Positions 6,798-16,597 are shown, counted from the first letter of the stretch. The stretch is DNA of 64,000 bases from Aminobacter sp039907765 (GCF_039907765.1 NZ_JARDJI010000014.1:1-64000); one strand, 5' to 3'. Notes: generated by a model not told the origin, from the letters alone. Translations and numbers: made by a program.

Positions 6798-8701
6798 CTC
6801 CACGCGCTGGAGGGCCGTGGCCTGCTGCAGGCCAACCAGGGGCCCTCGCATCAGCGCACCGAAGGCCAGCGTGTCCGAGGAATCGGCCAGGACCCGCAGC
6901 AGGGCAAGAATGTCCTGCGTTTCCTGCCGTCGCATCAGCGTCTGGCCTGCTTGCGAGGATACCGCGAGCCCGCGCTTCTCGAGCGCTCGCTCGTAACGCC
7001 ATAGCTCCGTGTGTCCAGGCGAAAGCAGTGCGATGTCGCCAGCCTGGAGCGGCGTGCATGTCTTGTCTGTCCGTTGTATCGACACGTTACCGATCAAGGC
7101 CGCGCAAATGTCGGCAACCCGCTCGGCCTCGGCATCTCGGGACATTTCCGCGTAGATGCGCCCGTCGGTCGCGACCTCGATGGTGAAGCGCGCCACGCAA
7201 GGGAGTGGATGTGACGTCTCGAACAGCGTGGGTGCGAGCGCGACGTATCGGGGCTGCGAGGGCTTGGCAAAGACCGACTCGAAGCAGGCGTTCACATGAT
7301 CGATGATCGGGCTCAGCGACCTGAAATTGGCGGTGATCTCGATCACCGCGCCATGATCCTGGCCGTCGATCAACTGGCGACAGAGTTCGTAGGCTTCGAT
7401 GTCGGCGCCGCGAAAGCGATAGATCGCCTGTTTCGGATCGCCGACGAGGAAAAGCGCTCCGGGCCGTAGCTCCGACTTCTCCCATTGTCCTGGCCGCGTT
7501 TCGGTCGCGGCGATCGAGAACAAGATCTCGTTCTGGATGCCGTCCGTGTCCTGGAACTCGTCGACCAGGATAAAATGATAGCGCTGGCCGATGGCCTGAC
7601 GCACCTCTTCATGGTCGCGGACCAGGGTACGAACGTGGATCAGCAGGTCGTCGAAATCCAGGACGGCGGCAGCCCGCTTGCGTGCCTGATAGCTTTCCAG
7701 CAAGTGGTCGAGGGAGACCGACAGCGAGCATACCAGCGTGCTGGCGATATGACCTACGAGCTCGCTCCAGGCGATGACGACGGTTTCGTAGAGCGTCCGG
7801 CCGTCACCGGGACCAGCATCATTGCGGTGAGCGCCGAAGCCCCGCGCCGCCTCATAGTAGGTTTTCAGCTGCAGGCCCTTGCGCTCGAAGAGGCGACCGG
7901 CTCCCGGATTGCAGAGCCGCCACAGGGCTCGGAAATCCCCTTTGCTTGCGAGACAGTCCTGATAGCGCTCTGCAAGCCCGCGCAGTTCATGTGCGATGTC
8001 GGAAAGCCATTTGTCGGGTTCGGCATTCGCCTGCCACCGGTCGAAATCGGCGACCGCTTGGACAAAATCAATGTCGGGCCGTGCGTCGGCAGACGGACGG
8101 ATCGGTTGCGCATCTGGGTGTTTGCGCCGGAGGTTCGCGAGTTCGCGAATAAGGCCCACCACCTGAAGCGGGATCTCTTCCGCCAATACAACAATCGGTC
8201 GTCTTCCGCCGCGTCGGCCGCAAGCCGTTGCGAGAACCAGGCCGACAGCTCGGCCATGAACAGATTGTCCGCGACCGTCGCGTCGACCACGCGGGCGCCG
8301 GGGTCGAGCCCAGTCTGCACGCCATGGCTGCGGATGATTGCTTGGCAAAACCCGTGAATGGTGGTCGCTGTCAGCTCATCAAGCCGGGGAGAGGCGGCGA
8401 TCAGCGCCTCGCGCTGTTGCTCCGAAAGCCCCTGCGGAAGAACCGTCTCAAGAAAAGCGGGAACATCCCCCGACAGCAGCGTGTCGAGCGTCTCCCTGAT
8501 CCGGCGCGCGAGTTGGCTCGCCGCAAGCTCCGTGAAGGTGATGGCGGCGATCTCGCCAGGCCGGCGGCCGTCCGCCAGCATCATCGCCACGCGACCCGCC
8601 ATGAGCGAGGTCTTGCCGGTACCTGCGGCCGCCTCGACCAGCAGAATCGAGGAAAAATCGGTCATTGCCCGAAAACGGGCGTCCTGATCGACGAGCGTCA
8701 T
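6798..8701 (-). pseudogene. AddA/UvrD-like superfamily 1 helicase, frameshifted and C-terminally truncated
   Basis: The N-terminal part (from the ATG at 8701) has a Walker A AAAGTGKTS, AAITFTELAASQL and TTIHGFCQAI, typical of AddA/RecB-type helicases. The second part, in another frame, has LDFDDLL, ILVDEFQDTD (Walker B, DEFQ), FLVGDPKQAIYRFRGADIEAY and ITANFRS. The two frames meet near 8195/8196; adding one base there would read AEDDR-IVVLAEEIPL and join them. The C-terminal helicase domains and any nuclease domain are absent, replaced by an unrelated tail. A complete relative would be about 1,100 residues. The start overlaps the stop of an upstream gene by ATGA, as in nuclease-helicase pairs. 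Confidence 0.8.
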
Positions 8702-8865
8702 GTCGAGGCGCTCCAGAGCCGGTTGAGCGGCTGATTTGCCGCCCGGAACTCGGAAGCCTTGCAGCGCAAATAACTCTCGCGATCGGCCGGCATCGCGAGG
8801 CGCATATCGTCATAATCGGCGTCCTGCTCCCAACGCGGCGCGATCCGGCCGCTGCGCAAGATCGT
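8698..8865 (-). pseudogene. 3' remnant of the gene upstream of the helicase (possible AddB-like nuclease)
   Basis: A frame ending at 8698 overlaps the helicase start by ATGA and encodes DADYDDMRLAMPADRESYLRCKASEFRAANQPLNRLW in outline (acidic, arginine-rich C-terminus). In AddA-like operons the upstream partner is a PD-(D/E)XK nuclease/AddB-like protein, so this is probably its C-terminal end; the motif itself is not present in what remains. Its 5' part has been lost where the plus-strand sequence at about 8867 begins. Identification is by position only. Confidence 0.35.
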
Positions 8866-8866
8866 C

Positions 8867-9214
8867 ATGGCAGCCGACAGATATGGGCGCCACGCCAGCC
8901 AGCGGGAGGAAGGCGAGCTGTCCGCGCAACTCATGGGGTTCCTCAACGCCTCGCTCGCAAGCACCGAGACGACCCACATCTGGCTTCAGCGCTTTTCTCG
9001 TGAGCTCGTTACGTCGTGGCGCAAGATTGCGCGCAACTCCGAGCAGGAATGGGACGTCTGTGCGGAAATGATCGCCAATACCGATCCAGCCCGCGACCTG
9101 GATCTTTCCCTTGCGCACTTCACGGGGCGCATCGAGGGTACGCCTTGCGCTTCTGCGACAGAAATGGCGCGGAAAAAACATCAGATAGCGCCAAACTGGT
9201 CGCAGGTTCAATGA
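8867..9214 (+). CDS. possible phasin-like fragment or hypothetical protein
   Basis: A 115-residue frame with natural-looking codon third positions from about 8905 onward (ELSAQLMGFLNASLAS, then FSRELVTSWRKIARN and EQEWDVCAEMIANTDPARD). The helical, DPAR-containing pattern faintly resembles phasins, the polyhydroxyalkanoate granule proteins, but no diagnostic motif allows a firm call. The first residues overlap the minus-strand remnant at 8698-8865, so the true start or the junction may be later. It may be the 3' part of a gene cut by the same rearrangement that damaged the helicase pair. Confidence 0.3.
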   Translation: MAADRYGRHASQREEGELSAQLMGFLNASLASTETTHIWLQRFSRELVTSWRKIARNSEQEWDVCAEMIANTDPARDLDLSLAHFTGRIEGTPCASATEMARKKHQIAPNWSQVQ

Positions 9215-10104
9215 ACTGACTTCAGTAGAAAGTCTCGGAAGCACCGTGCGGCAGGCGAAAGGGAACGCGTCCGTTTCTGGATCAGGCTGACCTCGCGCTT
9301 AATGTGCGGCTCGGTCGGTGTGCGAACAACGAGGCCCATCGAGGTCGCAAGGCGCGTGACGGCCGAGGTCATGATCGCGACGCCGAGGCCGCCTTCAACC
9401 ATGCCGATGATCGTCAGCGGCAGCGCCACCTCTTGCATCGACTTGTCGAGCGGCAGAACGATGCCGTTGCGTGCCAGTTCGTTTTCCAGCCGGTCGCGGA
9501 TCGGGTTGCCCCGCTGCGGGCCGATCAGCTTGCACTCGGCAAGGTCGGTCCAGCGCAGTTCGGGACGTTTCACCAATGGGTCCTCGGCATGGAGCACCAC
9601 CAAAAACTCATCGGTGGAGAGCCGTGTGCCGACGAGTTCCGGATCGTCTTCCGGTACTGTGCCCAGTCCAAGGTCCACCAAACCATTGGCGACCTGCTCC
9701 AGCACGGTCTTCTCTGCGACATCGTGCAGCTCGACAGTTATCTCGCTGTGGAGCTTGGTGAAGGCGTTGACGAGCTGCGGCAGCATCAAAGCAGCCTGAA
9801 CCGTGCCGGCGGCCATCGTGACCTTGCCGCGCCGCAGCGCATTCAGTTCCCGCGAGCTCTCCACCATGCCCTCGATATCGGCAACGGCGCGGGCTGCGAT
9901 CGGCAAAATATCCATGCCCGCCTGAGTGAGGCGCAGCAGACGGGTGTGCCGGTCGAAGAGGCGAAGATTGAGATTTTGCTCCAGCTGCCGCACCAGTGTA
10001 CTGACGGCCGATTGCGACGAGCCGAGCTTGTCGGCGGCTAGGGTGAACTGCCCAAGATTGGCCACGGTGACGAAGGCCCGAAGCTGTTTCAGCGTGATGT
10101 CCAT
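9208..10104 (-). CDS. LysR-family transcriptional regulator
   Basis: A 298-residue LysR-type regulator of normal length. The winged HTH is at residues 3-62 (LKQLRAFVTVANLGQFTLAADKLG, SQSAVSTLVRQLE, LFDRHTR), followed by a periplasmic-binding-protein-like effector domain (residues 90-295). It is divergent from the NCS2 permease/molybdenum hydroxylase operon, and an ATTCAT-N11-ATGAAT dyad lies just upstream of its start, so it very probably controls that operon and itself in response to a pathway intermediate. It is similar in layout to the second LysR at 22600-23523; both end in the K/R-R-LSPAA motif, suggesting they are paralogues. Confidence 0.9.
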   Translation of the reverse strand: MDITLKQLRAFVTVANLGQFTLAADKLGSSQSAVSTLVRQLEQNLNLRLFDRHTRLLRLTQAGMDILPIAARAVADIEGMVESSRELNALRRGKVTMAAGTVQAALMLPQLVNAFTKLHSEITVELHDVAEKTVLEQVANGLVDLGLGTVPEDDPELVGTRLSTDEFLVVLHAEDPLVKRPELRWTDLAECKLIGPQRGNPIRDRLENELARNGIVLPLDKSMQEVALPLTIIGMVEGGLGVAIMTSAVTRLATSMGLVVRTPTEPHIKREVSLIQKRTRSLSPAARCFRDFLLKSVH

Positions 10105-10112
10105 GCTGATCC

Positions 10113-10135
10113 ATTCATTCAGTTATTAGATGAAT
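10113..10135. promoter_or_regulatory. LysR-type operator (T-N11-A)
   Basis: ATTCAT (10113-10118), 11 bases, then ATGAAT (10130-10135): a perfect interrupted dyad of the T-N11-A type recognised by LysR regulators. It lies 9 bases before the LysR start and about 130 bases before the permease start, as expected for a shared divergent control region. Confidence 0.65.
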
Positions 10136-10266
10136 AAATATCATTATGCCGATTGTTTGCTGATTTGCCCAGCCGCATGATCCCTCTTGTACGGCGTGCG
10201 GTGTTAAAACATGAGGCCAAGATGCCCCCCACCGCGCCGGAGCACTATTCGCTGGGAGGATAGCGA

Positions 10267-11660
10267 ATGTCCAATCTTGATACGACGGATCCCGTCGAGA
10301 AGAAGTACCCGTTCCCGAGCCTTTTCGCTCTAGGTCTGCAACACGTTCTGGTCATGTATGCCGGCGCTGTCGCCGTGCCGCTCATCGTTGGCAGTGCGCT
10401 GCATTTGCCCAAGGATCAGATCGCGATGTTGGTCAGCGCGGATCTGTTTTGTTGCGGCATCGTCACCCTCATCCAGGCCCTTGGTTTCGGCCGCCACGTC
10501 GGCATCCGGCTGCCGATCATGATGGGCATCTCGTTTACCGCCGTTCCCTCGATCATCGCGACGGGCACCAATCCGGACCTCGGTATGCCCGGTGTCATCG
10601 GAGCGGTCATCGGCTCCGGTGTCTTCACCGTCATCGCCGCGCCCTTCTTCGGGCGGTGGGTGCGGTTCTTCCCGCCGGTCGTCACCGGCACGGTCATGCT
10701 GGTCATCGGCCTTTCGTTGATGCGCGTCGGCGTGAACTGGGCCGCCGGCGGCCAGCCGATGCTCCGGGGGCCGGAAGGCATGATCCCCAACCCCGCCTAT
10801 GGCGCACCCTTCGCGCTCGCCGTCGCGGCTATCGTGCTGCTGTCGATCCTGCTGCTCACACGAGTTCTCAAAGGCTTCTTGTCCAACCTTGCGGTGCTGA
10901 TGGGCATAGGCATCGGCTTGCCATCGCGATCGCATCCGGCAAGGTTGATTTCCATGGCGTTGCGGACGCCGGCTGGGTGCGCATCATCCACCCGCTCGCC
11001 TTCGGCTGGCCGGTCTTCGAATTCTGGTCGGTCCTGTCGCTCTGTGCGGTCATGACCGTCATGATGATCGAATCGACCGGGCAATTCCTGGCGGTCGGCG
11101 ACATGGCCGGGCGCAAGATCACCCAGGCCGAGCTTACCCGCGGCCTCAGAACCGACGGCGTGGGTAACATCATTGGTGGCTTGCTCAACACCTTCACCTA
11201 CACGACCTATGCACAGAATGTCGGCCTGCTCCAGATCACCGGCGTCTTGAGCCGCTTCGTGGTCGCGGCGGGCGGCGTCATCCTGATCCTGCTCGGTTTG
11301 CTGCCGAAGGTTGCCTTCATCAGCGCGTCGATCCCGAGCTATGTCGTCGGCGGTGCCGCCATCGTCATGTTCGGCATGGTCTCGGCGACGGGGGTGAAGA
11401 TCCTGGCGAAGGTGGATTTCGTCGCCAACCGCCGCAACCTCTACATCGTCGCGGTCAGCGTCGGCCTCGCCATGGTGCCGGTCGTTGCCGACAACATCTT
11501 CGCCCAGCTTCCGGTCGCAGTCGGAAAGTTCCTGCACAGCGGCGTGCTCGTCGGCACGTTTGCGGCAGCACTCCTCAACATCCTCTTCAACGGCGTGCCC
11601 GCGAAAGAGCCTGAGGACAGCGAGCTGCAGAACCATACGCCGGCGACCGACCTCGCTTGA
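10267..11660 (+). pseudogene. NCS2-family purine/uracil-xanthine permease with a single-base frameshift
   Basis: An NCS2 (nucleobase:cation symporter-2) permease, 464 residues if repaired. The N-terminal frame shows LQHVLVMYAGAVAVPLI and the GISFTAVPSI region; the C-terminal frame shows MMIESTGQFLAVGDMAG, NTFTYTTYAQNVGLLQITGV and VVGGAAIVMFGMV, all family landmarks of xanthine/urate transporters such as UacT and PucJ/K. The frames meet at about 10920, where GGCTTG is followed by CCATCG: one extra G would read GLAIAIASGKV and join them. It opens the molybdenum hydroxylase operon with a GGAGG site upstream. Either a recent inactivating mutation or a sequencing error; function if intact would be import of a purine-like substrate. 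Confidence 0.88.
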
Positions 11661-11677
11661 ACAGCAACAAATATGAG

Positions 11678-11701
11678 TCCGGCGGCCCTCGCGCCGCCGG
11701 A
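11678..11701. terminator. GC-rich hairpin between permease and hydroxylase genes
   Basis: TCCGGCGGC and GCCGCCGGA form a 9-bp perfect stem with a 6-base loop, starting 18 bases after the permease stop. No T-tract follows, so it more likely attenuates transcription or stabilises the message ends than terminates completely. Confidence 0.45.
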
Positions 11702-11755
11702 GCCCCGAGCCGCGCAGCCCAAGAGGCCAAGCGGCCAGAATCCAAGAGGAATGCC

Positions 11756-12619
11756 ATGAGGCGCTTTGAATACCATCGGGCGGACACGCTGGAGCACGCC
11801 TCCCGTCTTCTCACCGACCTCGGAGACGACACCTTTTTGTTCAACGGTGGTACGGACCTTCTGGTCGAAATCCGCGAACGGCTGCGCCGCGTACGCAACG
11901 TCGTCGACATCAAGCAGATCCCGGGCCTGTCAGACATCACCTATGACGAAACGCGCGGCCTGACTTTCGGCGCGCTGGTGACCGTGGGCCGGCTGGAGCG
12001 CCTGGCGCTGGTGCGTCAGCGCTACCCGAACCTGTATGCGGCCTTCGCCTCGCTCGGCTCCATCCAGGTGCGCAACCGTGCAACGGTGGTAGGCAATGTC
12101 TGTCGTGCCTCGCCGTCGGCCGATACGATCCCACCGCTGATTGCCGATGGCGCGTTCATCCACATCTACAGCCGCACCAACATGCGCGTCGTGCCGCTTG
12201 CCGAATTCTTCACCGGCCCCGGCAAGACGGTGCTGGCCAAGGGCGAGATCGTCACCGGCATCACCGTGCCGCCCGCCAGCGACAACTCCGGCAAGGCCTA
12301 TCTCAAGCACGGCCGCCGCAAGGCAATGGAACTCTCCACCGTCGGCGTCGCTGTCAGCCTCACCATGGAAGATGGCCTTTGCAACGACATCCGCATCGCG
12401 CTCGGCGCGGTCGGTGCAACCGTGCTGCGCGCCCCCGAAGCCGAGGCCATGCTGCGCGGCACGTCGCTCGACGCGGCAACAGTCAAAAACGCCGCCAACA
12501 AGGCGATGGAAGAATGTACGCCGATCAGCAACGTGCGCGCCAGCGCCGATTACCGCCGCGACATGGTGGGTGTGCTGACCGGCCGCGCCATCAAACAGGC
12601 ATTGGAGGCTTTCGCATGA
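11756..12619 (+). CDS. FAD-binding subunit of a xanthine-dehydrogenase-family molybdenum hydroxylase
   Basis: A 287-residue medium subunit of the CoxM/XdhB type. FAD-binding signatures are FNGGTDLLVEI (residues about 27-37) and GSIQVRNRATVVGNVCRASPS (about 101-121), the TIGGN-like motif; the CO_deh_flav_C domain follows. The ATG at 11756 has AGAGGA upstream; an earlier in-frame ATG at 11657 overlaps the permease stop and the hairpin and would add a low-complexity extension. The stop overlaps the next gene by ATGA. Together with the next two genes it makes a complete three-subunit hydroxylase that inserts oxygen from water into a heteroaromatic or similar carbon. Confidence 0.92.
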   Translation: MRRFEYHRADTLEHASRLLTDLGDDTFLFNGGTDLLVEIRERLRRVRNVVDIKQIPGLSDITYDETRGLTFGALVTVGRLERLALVRQRYPNLYAAFASLGSIQVRNRATVVGNVCRASPSADTIPPLIADGAFIHIYSRTNMRVVPLAEFFTGPGKTVLAKGEIVTGITVPPASDNSGKAYLKHGRRKAMELSTVGVAVSLTMEDGLCNDIRIALGAVGATVLRAPEAEAMLRGTSLDAATVKNAANKAMEECTPISNVRASADYRRDMVGVLTGRAIKQALEAFA

Positions 12620-13098
12620 AGCGGATCGTTGAACTCACCATCAATGACGAGCCGCGCGACATGACGGTGGATAGCTGCCGCTCGCTGCTCGATGCGCTGC
12701 GCGACGATGTCGGCCTGACCGGCACCAAGAAGGGCTGCGATGTCGGCGATTGCGGTGCCTGCACCGTCATCGTCGATGGCGAGCCGGTCAATGCCTGTCT
12801 GATGCTTGCAGTGGAGGCCGAAGGTCGCTCGGTCGAGACGGTGGAGGGGCTTCAGCCGGGCGTCGATACCCTGCATCCGTTGCAGGATGCCTTCATGCGC
12901 CACGGCGCCTCGCAATGCGGCTTCTGTACGCCGGGTATCCTGATGATGGCCAAGAAGCTGCTCGACGACAATCCGCGACCGACGGACGAGGACATCCGCT
13001 TCGGCCTTAGCGGCAATATCTGCCGCTGCACCGGCTACACCAAGATTTTCGACGCGATCAAATCCGCCGCGACCGAGATGGAGGCTGCAAGATCATGA
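12616..13098 (+). CDS. 2Fe-2S subunit of the molybdenum hydroxylase
   Basis: A 160-residue small subunit with two [2Fe-2S] clusters. The plant-ferredoxin-type cluster uses C41, C46, C49 and C61 (KKGCDVGDCGACTV, NAC); the second, C101, C104, C136 and C138 (CGFCTPG, CRCTG). These transfer electrons from the molybdenum centre to FAD in the neighbouring subunit. All eight cysteines are present and length is standard. Both ends overlap neighbours by ATGA, giving tight stoichiometric coupling. Confidence 0.95.
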   Translation: MKRIVELTINDEPRDMTVDSCRSLLDALRDDVGLTGTKKGCDVGDCGACTVIVDGEPVNACLMLAVEAEGRSVETVEGLQPGVDTLHPLQDAFMRHGASQCGFCTPGILMMAKKLLDDNPRPTDEDIRFGLSGNICRCTGYTKIFDAIKSAATEMEAARS

Positions 13099-15401
13099 AT
13101 GTGACGACCCCGATCGAACAGCGCGATTTCAAGATCGTCGGCAAGAGCGTTCGCCGCGACGACGTGCTCGAAAAGGTGACGGGCGAGGCCGAGTATACCG
13201 GCGACGTCAAGCTGTCGGGCATGCTGCACGGCAAGATCAAGCGTTCTGCCGTCGCCCATGCGCGGATCAAGAGCATCGATGTCAGCAAGGCGCTCGCCTA
13301 TCCCGGCGTCAAGGCGGTGCTGACCCATGAGAACGTGCCGCGCGTGCTGCATTACGGCTCGCCGCACCCGCGTTCGGCCTCCTGCACCAAGGACCAGTAT
13401 ATCCTCGACGACAAGGTGCGGTTCTGGGGCGAGGGCGTCGCCGCCGTCGCCGCCATCAGCGAGGAGATCGCCGACGAGGCGCTCGACCTGATCGAGGTCG
13501 AATACGAACCCTTGCCGGCCGTTTTCGAGCCGGAGGATGCAGCCCAGCCGGGTGCGCCGCTGATCCATGAGGTCGGGCCGGGCGGCAACCTGGTGATCGA
13601 TCCGGTGCGCATCAATCGCGGCGATGTGGACGCAGCTTTTGCCGAGGCTGATTTCGTCCTCGAAGGCACCTTCTCCGGAGGGCGGCCGCATCCGGCCTAT
13701 ATGGAGCCGAATGTCTGCATTGCGGACTGGGACGGCTCCAACAAGCTGACCTTCTGGACCTCCACCCAGACCTCTTTCATGGTGCGCGGCATCCTTGCCG
13801 AAGTGCTCGGCCTGCCGCTCACCAAGGTCCGCGTACTCGTCGACCATATGGGCGGCGGCTTCGGGGCCAAGCAGGACCTGTTCCAGCACGAATTCCTGTG
13901 CGCGCTGCTCGCGAAGGAAACGCGCCGGCCGGTGAAGATGGAGTTCACCCGCCACGAGACCTTCGTTGCCGGCCGCTCGCGCCATCCCTGCAAGATCTGG
14001 CTGAAGCAAGGGTTCAAGAACGACGGCACGCTCGTCGCTCGTGACATGAAGCTGGTCTACGACTCCGGCGCTTATGGCTCGCATGGTCCGGGTGTCACCA
14101 TCGTCGGCACGACGGCTGCCACCTCGCTCTATCGTTGCGAGAACGTGCGGCTGGAAGGGCGGTGCGTCTACACCAACACGCCGATCAACGGTGCCTTCCG
14201 CGGCTATGGCGTGGTGCAGAGCTACTATGCGCTCGACATCCAGATGGACGAGGCGGCCGAGCTGCTCGGAATGGACCCGGCGGAGCTGAAACTGAAGAAC
14301 GTGGTCCGCGCCGGCGATATCGCGCCGTCGGGCCATCCGATCCTCGGCCACGGCCTGGAAATCTGCCTCCAGCACGGCATCGACGTGCTCGACTGGAAGA
14401 AGCTACGCAACCGCGACCGCATGCCGGATCCCAAGCAACCGCATATTCGAACCGGTTGGGGCATCGGCTGCGAAATGCACGGTTCTTCCGCCTATCCCGG
14501 CATCAAGGAACAGGGCAACGCCACGGTGAAGGTCAACGAGGACGGCACCGTAACGCTGCTTACCGGTGCCGCCGGCCTTGGCACCGGGGCGCACACCGCG
14601 CTGGCGCAGATCGTTGCCGAAGAACTCGGCGTACGCTTCGAGGATGTCGGCACGATCCATGGCGACACGGATGTGGTGCCGTGGGACATCGGCGCCTTTG
14701 CCAGCCACACGACCTATCTCGTCGGCACGGCCGCCAAGATGGCCGCCGGCAAGGTGCGCGCGGCTGTTTTCGATCGCGCGGCGATGAAGCTGCAGGTCTC
14801 TCCGGCCGAGATCGACCTTTCCGAAGGTAAGATCTTCGTCATCGGCGATCCAGGCCGCTGCATGACGGTCGCCGATGCGATGGGGCCGTCGCGTGGCATT
14901 CCCGCCGCCAACATCGTCGCGAACGGCACATACGAGCCGACGAAATCCTATTCCTTCGCCGCGCATTTCGCTGAGGTGCATGTCGATACGGGAACCGGCA
15001 TTGTCGAGGTCAAGCGCGTCATACCCGTTCACGATGTCGGCCGGGTCATCCACCCGATCGCTGCGCAGGGCCAGATCGAGGGCGGAATCCAGCAAGGCAT
15101 CGGCCACACGCTGACCGAAGACTACATCATCGACAAGAAGACCGGTCGGTCGCTCAACGCCGGTCTCGTCGATTACAAGATGCCGCTCTCCATGGACATG
15201 CCGGATATCGAGACGATCATTCTCGAGGCGGCACCCGATCCGGGTGGCCCCTGGGGCGCGAAGGGCGTGGGCGAGGATCCGATCATCGCCATCGGCCCGG
15301 CCATCGCCAATGCCATCCACGACGCCATCGGCGTCCGTTTCCGCCACTATCCGATCACCCCGGAAGACATCCTGAAAGCCTTGAGGGAGAAGGGCGCATG
15401 A
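13095..15401 (+). CDS. molybdopterin-binding catalytic subunit of the molybdenum hydroxylase
   Basis: A 768-residue large subunit. Landmarks are the N-terminal Ald_Xan_dh domain (VRRDDVLEKVTGEAEYTGD), the MoCo-contacting GGGFGAKQ (about residue 253), NGAFRGYGVVQ (about 365-375) and the C-terminal GAKGVGEDP carrying the catalytic glutamate. It lacks the AYRGAGRPE pattern of CO dehydrogenases and matches the broad xanthine dehydrogenase family; substrate cannot be read from the sequence. Context (nucleobase permeases, deaminase, barbiturase-like and amidase genes) favours a purine, pyrimidine or related N-heterocycle. Maturation probably needs the XdhC protein encoded at 20838. Confidence 0.94.
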   Translation: MNVTTPIEQRDFKIVGKSVRRDDVLEKVTGEAEYTGDVKLSGMLHGKIKRSAVAHARIKSIDVSKALAYPGVKAVLTHENVPRVLHYGSPHPRSASCTKDQYILDDKVRFWGEGVAAVAAISEEIADEALDLIEVEYEPLPAVFEPEDAAQPGAPLIHEVGPGGNLVIDPVRINRGDVDAAFAEADFVLEGTFSGGRPHPAYMEPNVCIADWDGSNKLTFWTSTQTSFMVRGILAEVLGLPLTKVRVLVDHMGGGFGAKQDLFQHEFLCALLAKETRRPVKMEFTRHETFVAGRSRHPCKIWLKQGFKNDGTLVARDMKLVYDSGAYGSHGPGVTIVGTTAATSLYRCENVRLEGRCVYTNTPINGAFRGYGVVQSYYALDIQMDEAAELLGMDPAELKLKNVVRAGDIAPSGHPILGHGLEICLQHGIDVLDWKKLRNRDRMPDPKQPHIRTGWGIGCEMHGSSAYPGIKEQGNATVKVNEDGTVTLLTGAAGLGTGAHTALAQIVAEELGVRFEDVGTIHGDTDVVPWDIGAFASHTTYLVGTAAKMAAGKVRAAVFDRAAMKLQVSPAEIDLSEGKIFVIGDPGRCMTVADAMGPSRGIPAANIVANGTYEPTKSYSFAAHFAEVHVDTGTGIVEVKRVIPVHDVGRVIHPIAAQGQIEGGIQQGIGHTLTEDYIIDKKTGRSLNAGLVDYKMPLSMDMPDIETIILEAAPDPGGPWGAKGVGEDPIIAIGPAIANAIHDAIGVRFRHYPITPEDILKALREKGA

Positions 15402-16525
15402 ACATGCAAGTCGAACCTGTGAGCCAAAAACTCCCTATAACGATCCTGACCGGCTTCCTCGGATCGGGAAAGACGACGCTGCTCAACTACATCCTCACCG
15501 AACGCCACGGCCACCGCATCGCGGTGATCGAGAACGAGTTCGGCGAAGTCGACGTCGACAGTGACCTGGTGCTCGCCTCCGACGAGGAAATCTTCCAGAT
15601 GCAGAACGGCTGCATCTGCTGCTTCGTCGACGTGCGCAACGACCTCATTGACGTGATGAAGAAGCTTTTGAGCCACAAGGACAAGTTCGACCACATCATC
15701 GTCGAGACTTCGGGCCTGGCGGACCCGACCCCAGTCGCAACCGCCTTTTTCGTCGACCGCAGCGTCGCCGACGAGGTCGAGCTGGATGCCATAGTCACCC
15801 TGGTGGATGCCATGCATATCGACCAACACCTCTACGATCCGGTACTGGACGGCAGTGACAACCAGGCAGTCAACCAGATCGTGGCGGCCGACCGCATCAT
15901 CGTCAACAAGATCGACCTTGCCGGCGAAGAGGCGCTAGGCTCGCTGCAGGCGTCGCTGCGCAAGCTCAACCAGACAGCGCCCATCCTGCGTTCCAGCTAC
16001 GGTGTGGTCGATCTTTCCAACATCCTCGGCGTCAAAGGCTTCCGTCCCTCCTACGTCCGCGAGCGGGCGGAAATACTCGACATCGACATGGACAATGATC
16101 ATGACGCGCATGGCCACCACGAATGCCACGATGCGGCCTGCGACCACCTCGACCATGACCACGGGCACCACCATGACCATGGTCAGGGCCACGCGCCTGC
16201 ACCTGCCCTGCGCCCACACAGCCATGACGCAACAGTGAAGTCCCACTCCTTCGTCTACCCGCATTCTTTCGACGGCGAGAAGCTCGCCACTTTCCTGAAA
16301 GATTATCTCGGCGAGCGCGGCGACGACATCTTCCGCACCAAGGGGATCGTTTCGGTAGCCGATGACGAGCGCTTCTTCGTGCTCCAGGCAGTGCACAAAC
16401 TGGTCGATTTCCGCCCGGACCACAGCTGGGGCGAGGACACGCGGAAGTCGAAGTTCGTCTTCATTGGCCGCAATCTCGACCGTGACGGCATAGACAGGAA
16501 CCTGCGCGCATGCCTGGCGGCCTAG
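15398..16525 (+). CDS. COG0523/CobW-family G3E GTPase metallochaperone with His-rich insert
   Basis: A 375-residue P-loop GTPase: Walker A TGFLGSGKTTLLN near the start, GxCC-type metal motif NGCICC (about residue 68-73), ETSGLADP and VNKID. A long His/Asp-rich insert (about residues 228-270, HGHHECHDAACDH and beyond) precedes the CobW C-terminal domain and suggests Zn, Ni or Co handling. Start ATG at 15398 overlaps the hydroxylase stop. Its presence in a molybdenum hydroxylase operon is unusual; the downstream amidohydrolases are metal-dependent and are the most obvious clients. A nucleotide-dependent metal delivery role is inferred. Confidence 0.9.
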   Translation: MNMQVEPVSQKLPITILTGFLGSGKTTLLNYILTERHGHRIAVIENEFGEVDVDSDLVLASDEEIFQMQNGCICCFVDVRNDLIDVMKKLLSHKDKFDHIIVETSGLADPTPVATAFFVDRSVADEVELDAIVTLVDAMHIDQHLYDPVLDGSDNQAVNQIVAADRIIVNKIDLAGEEALGSLQASLRKLNQTAPILRSSYGVVDLSNILGVKGFRPSYVRERAEILDIDMDNDHDAHGHHECHDAACDHLDHDHGHHHDHGQGHAPAPALRPHSHDATVKSHSFVYPHSFDGEKLATFLKDYLGERGDDIFRTKGIVSVADDERFFVLQAVHKLVDFRPDHSWGEDTRKSKFVFIGRNLDRDGIDRNLRACLAA

Positions 16526-16575
16526 CAGCGCTTCTCCCGTCCTAATACGCCCGCTCAATTCCTGTGTCCAACACG

Positions 16576-16597
16576 CCCGCGCATTTTCCCGCGCGGG
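16576..16597 (+). terminator. hairpin after the GTPase gene
   Basis: CCCGCGC (16576-16582) and GCGCGGG (16591-16597) form a 7-bp GC stem about 50 bases after the stop. No T-run follows, so termination would be partial or Rho-assisted. Confidence 0.4.
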
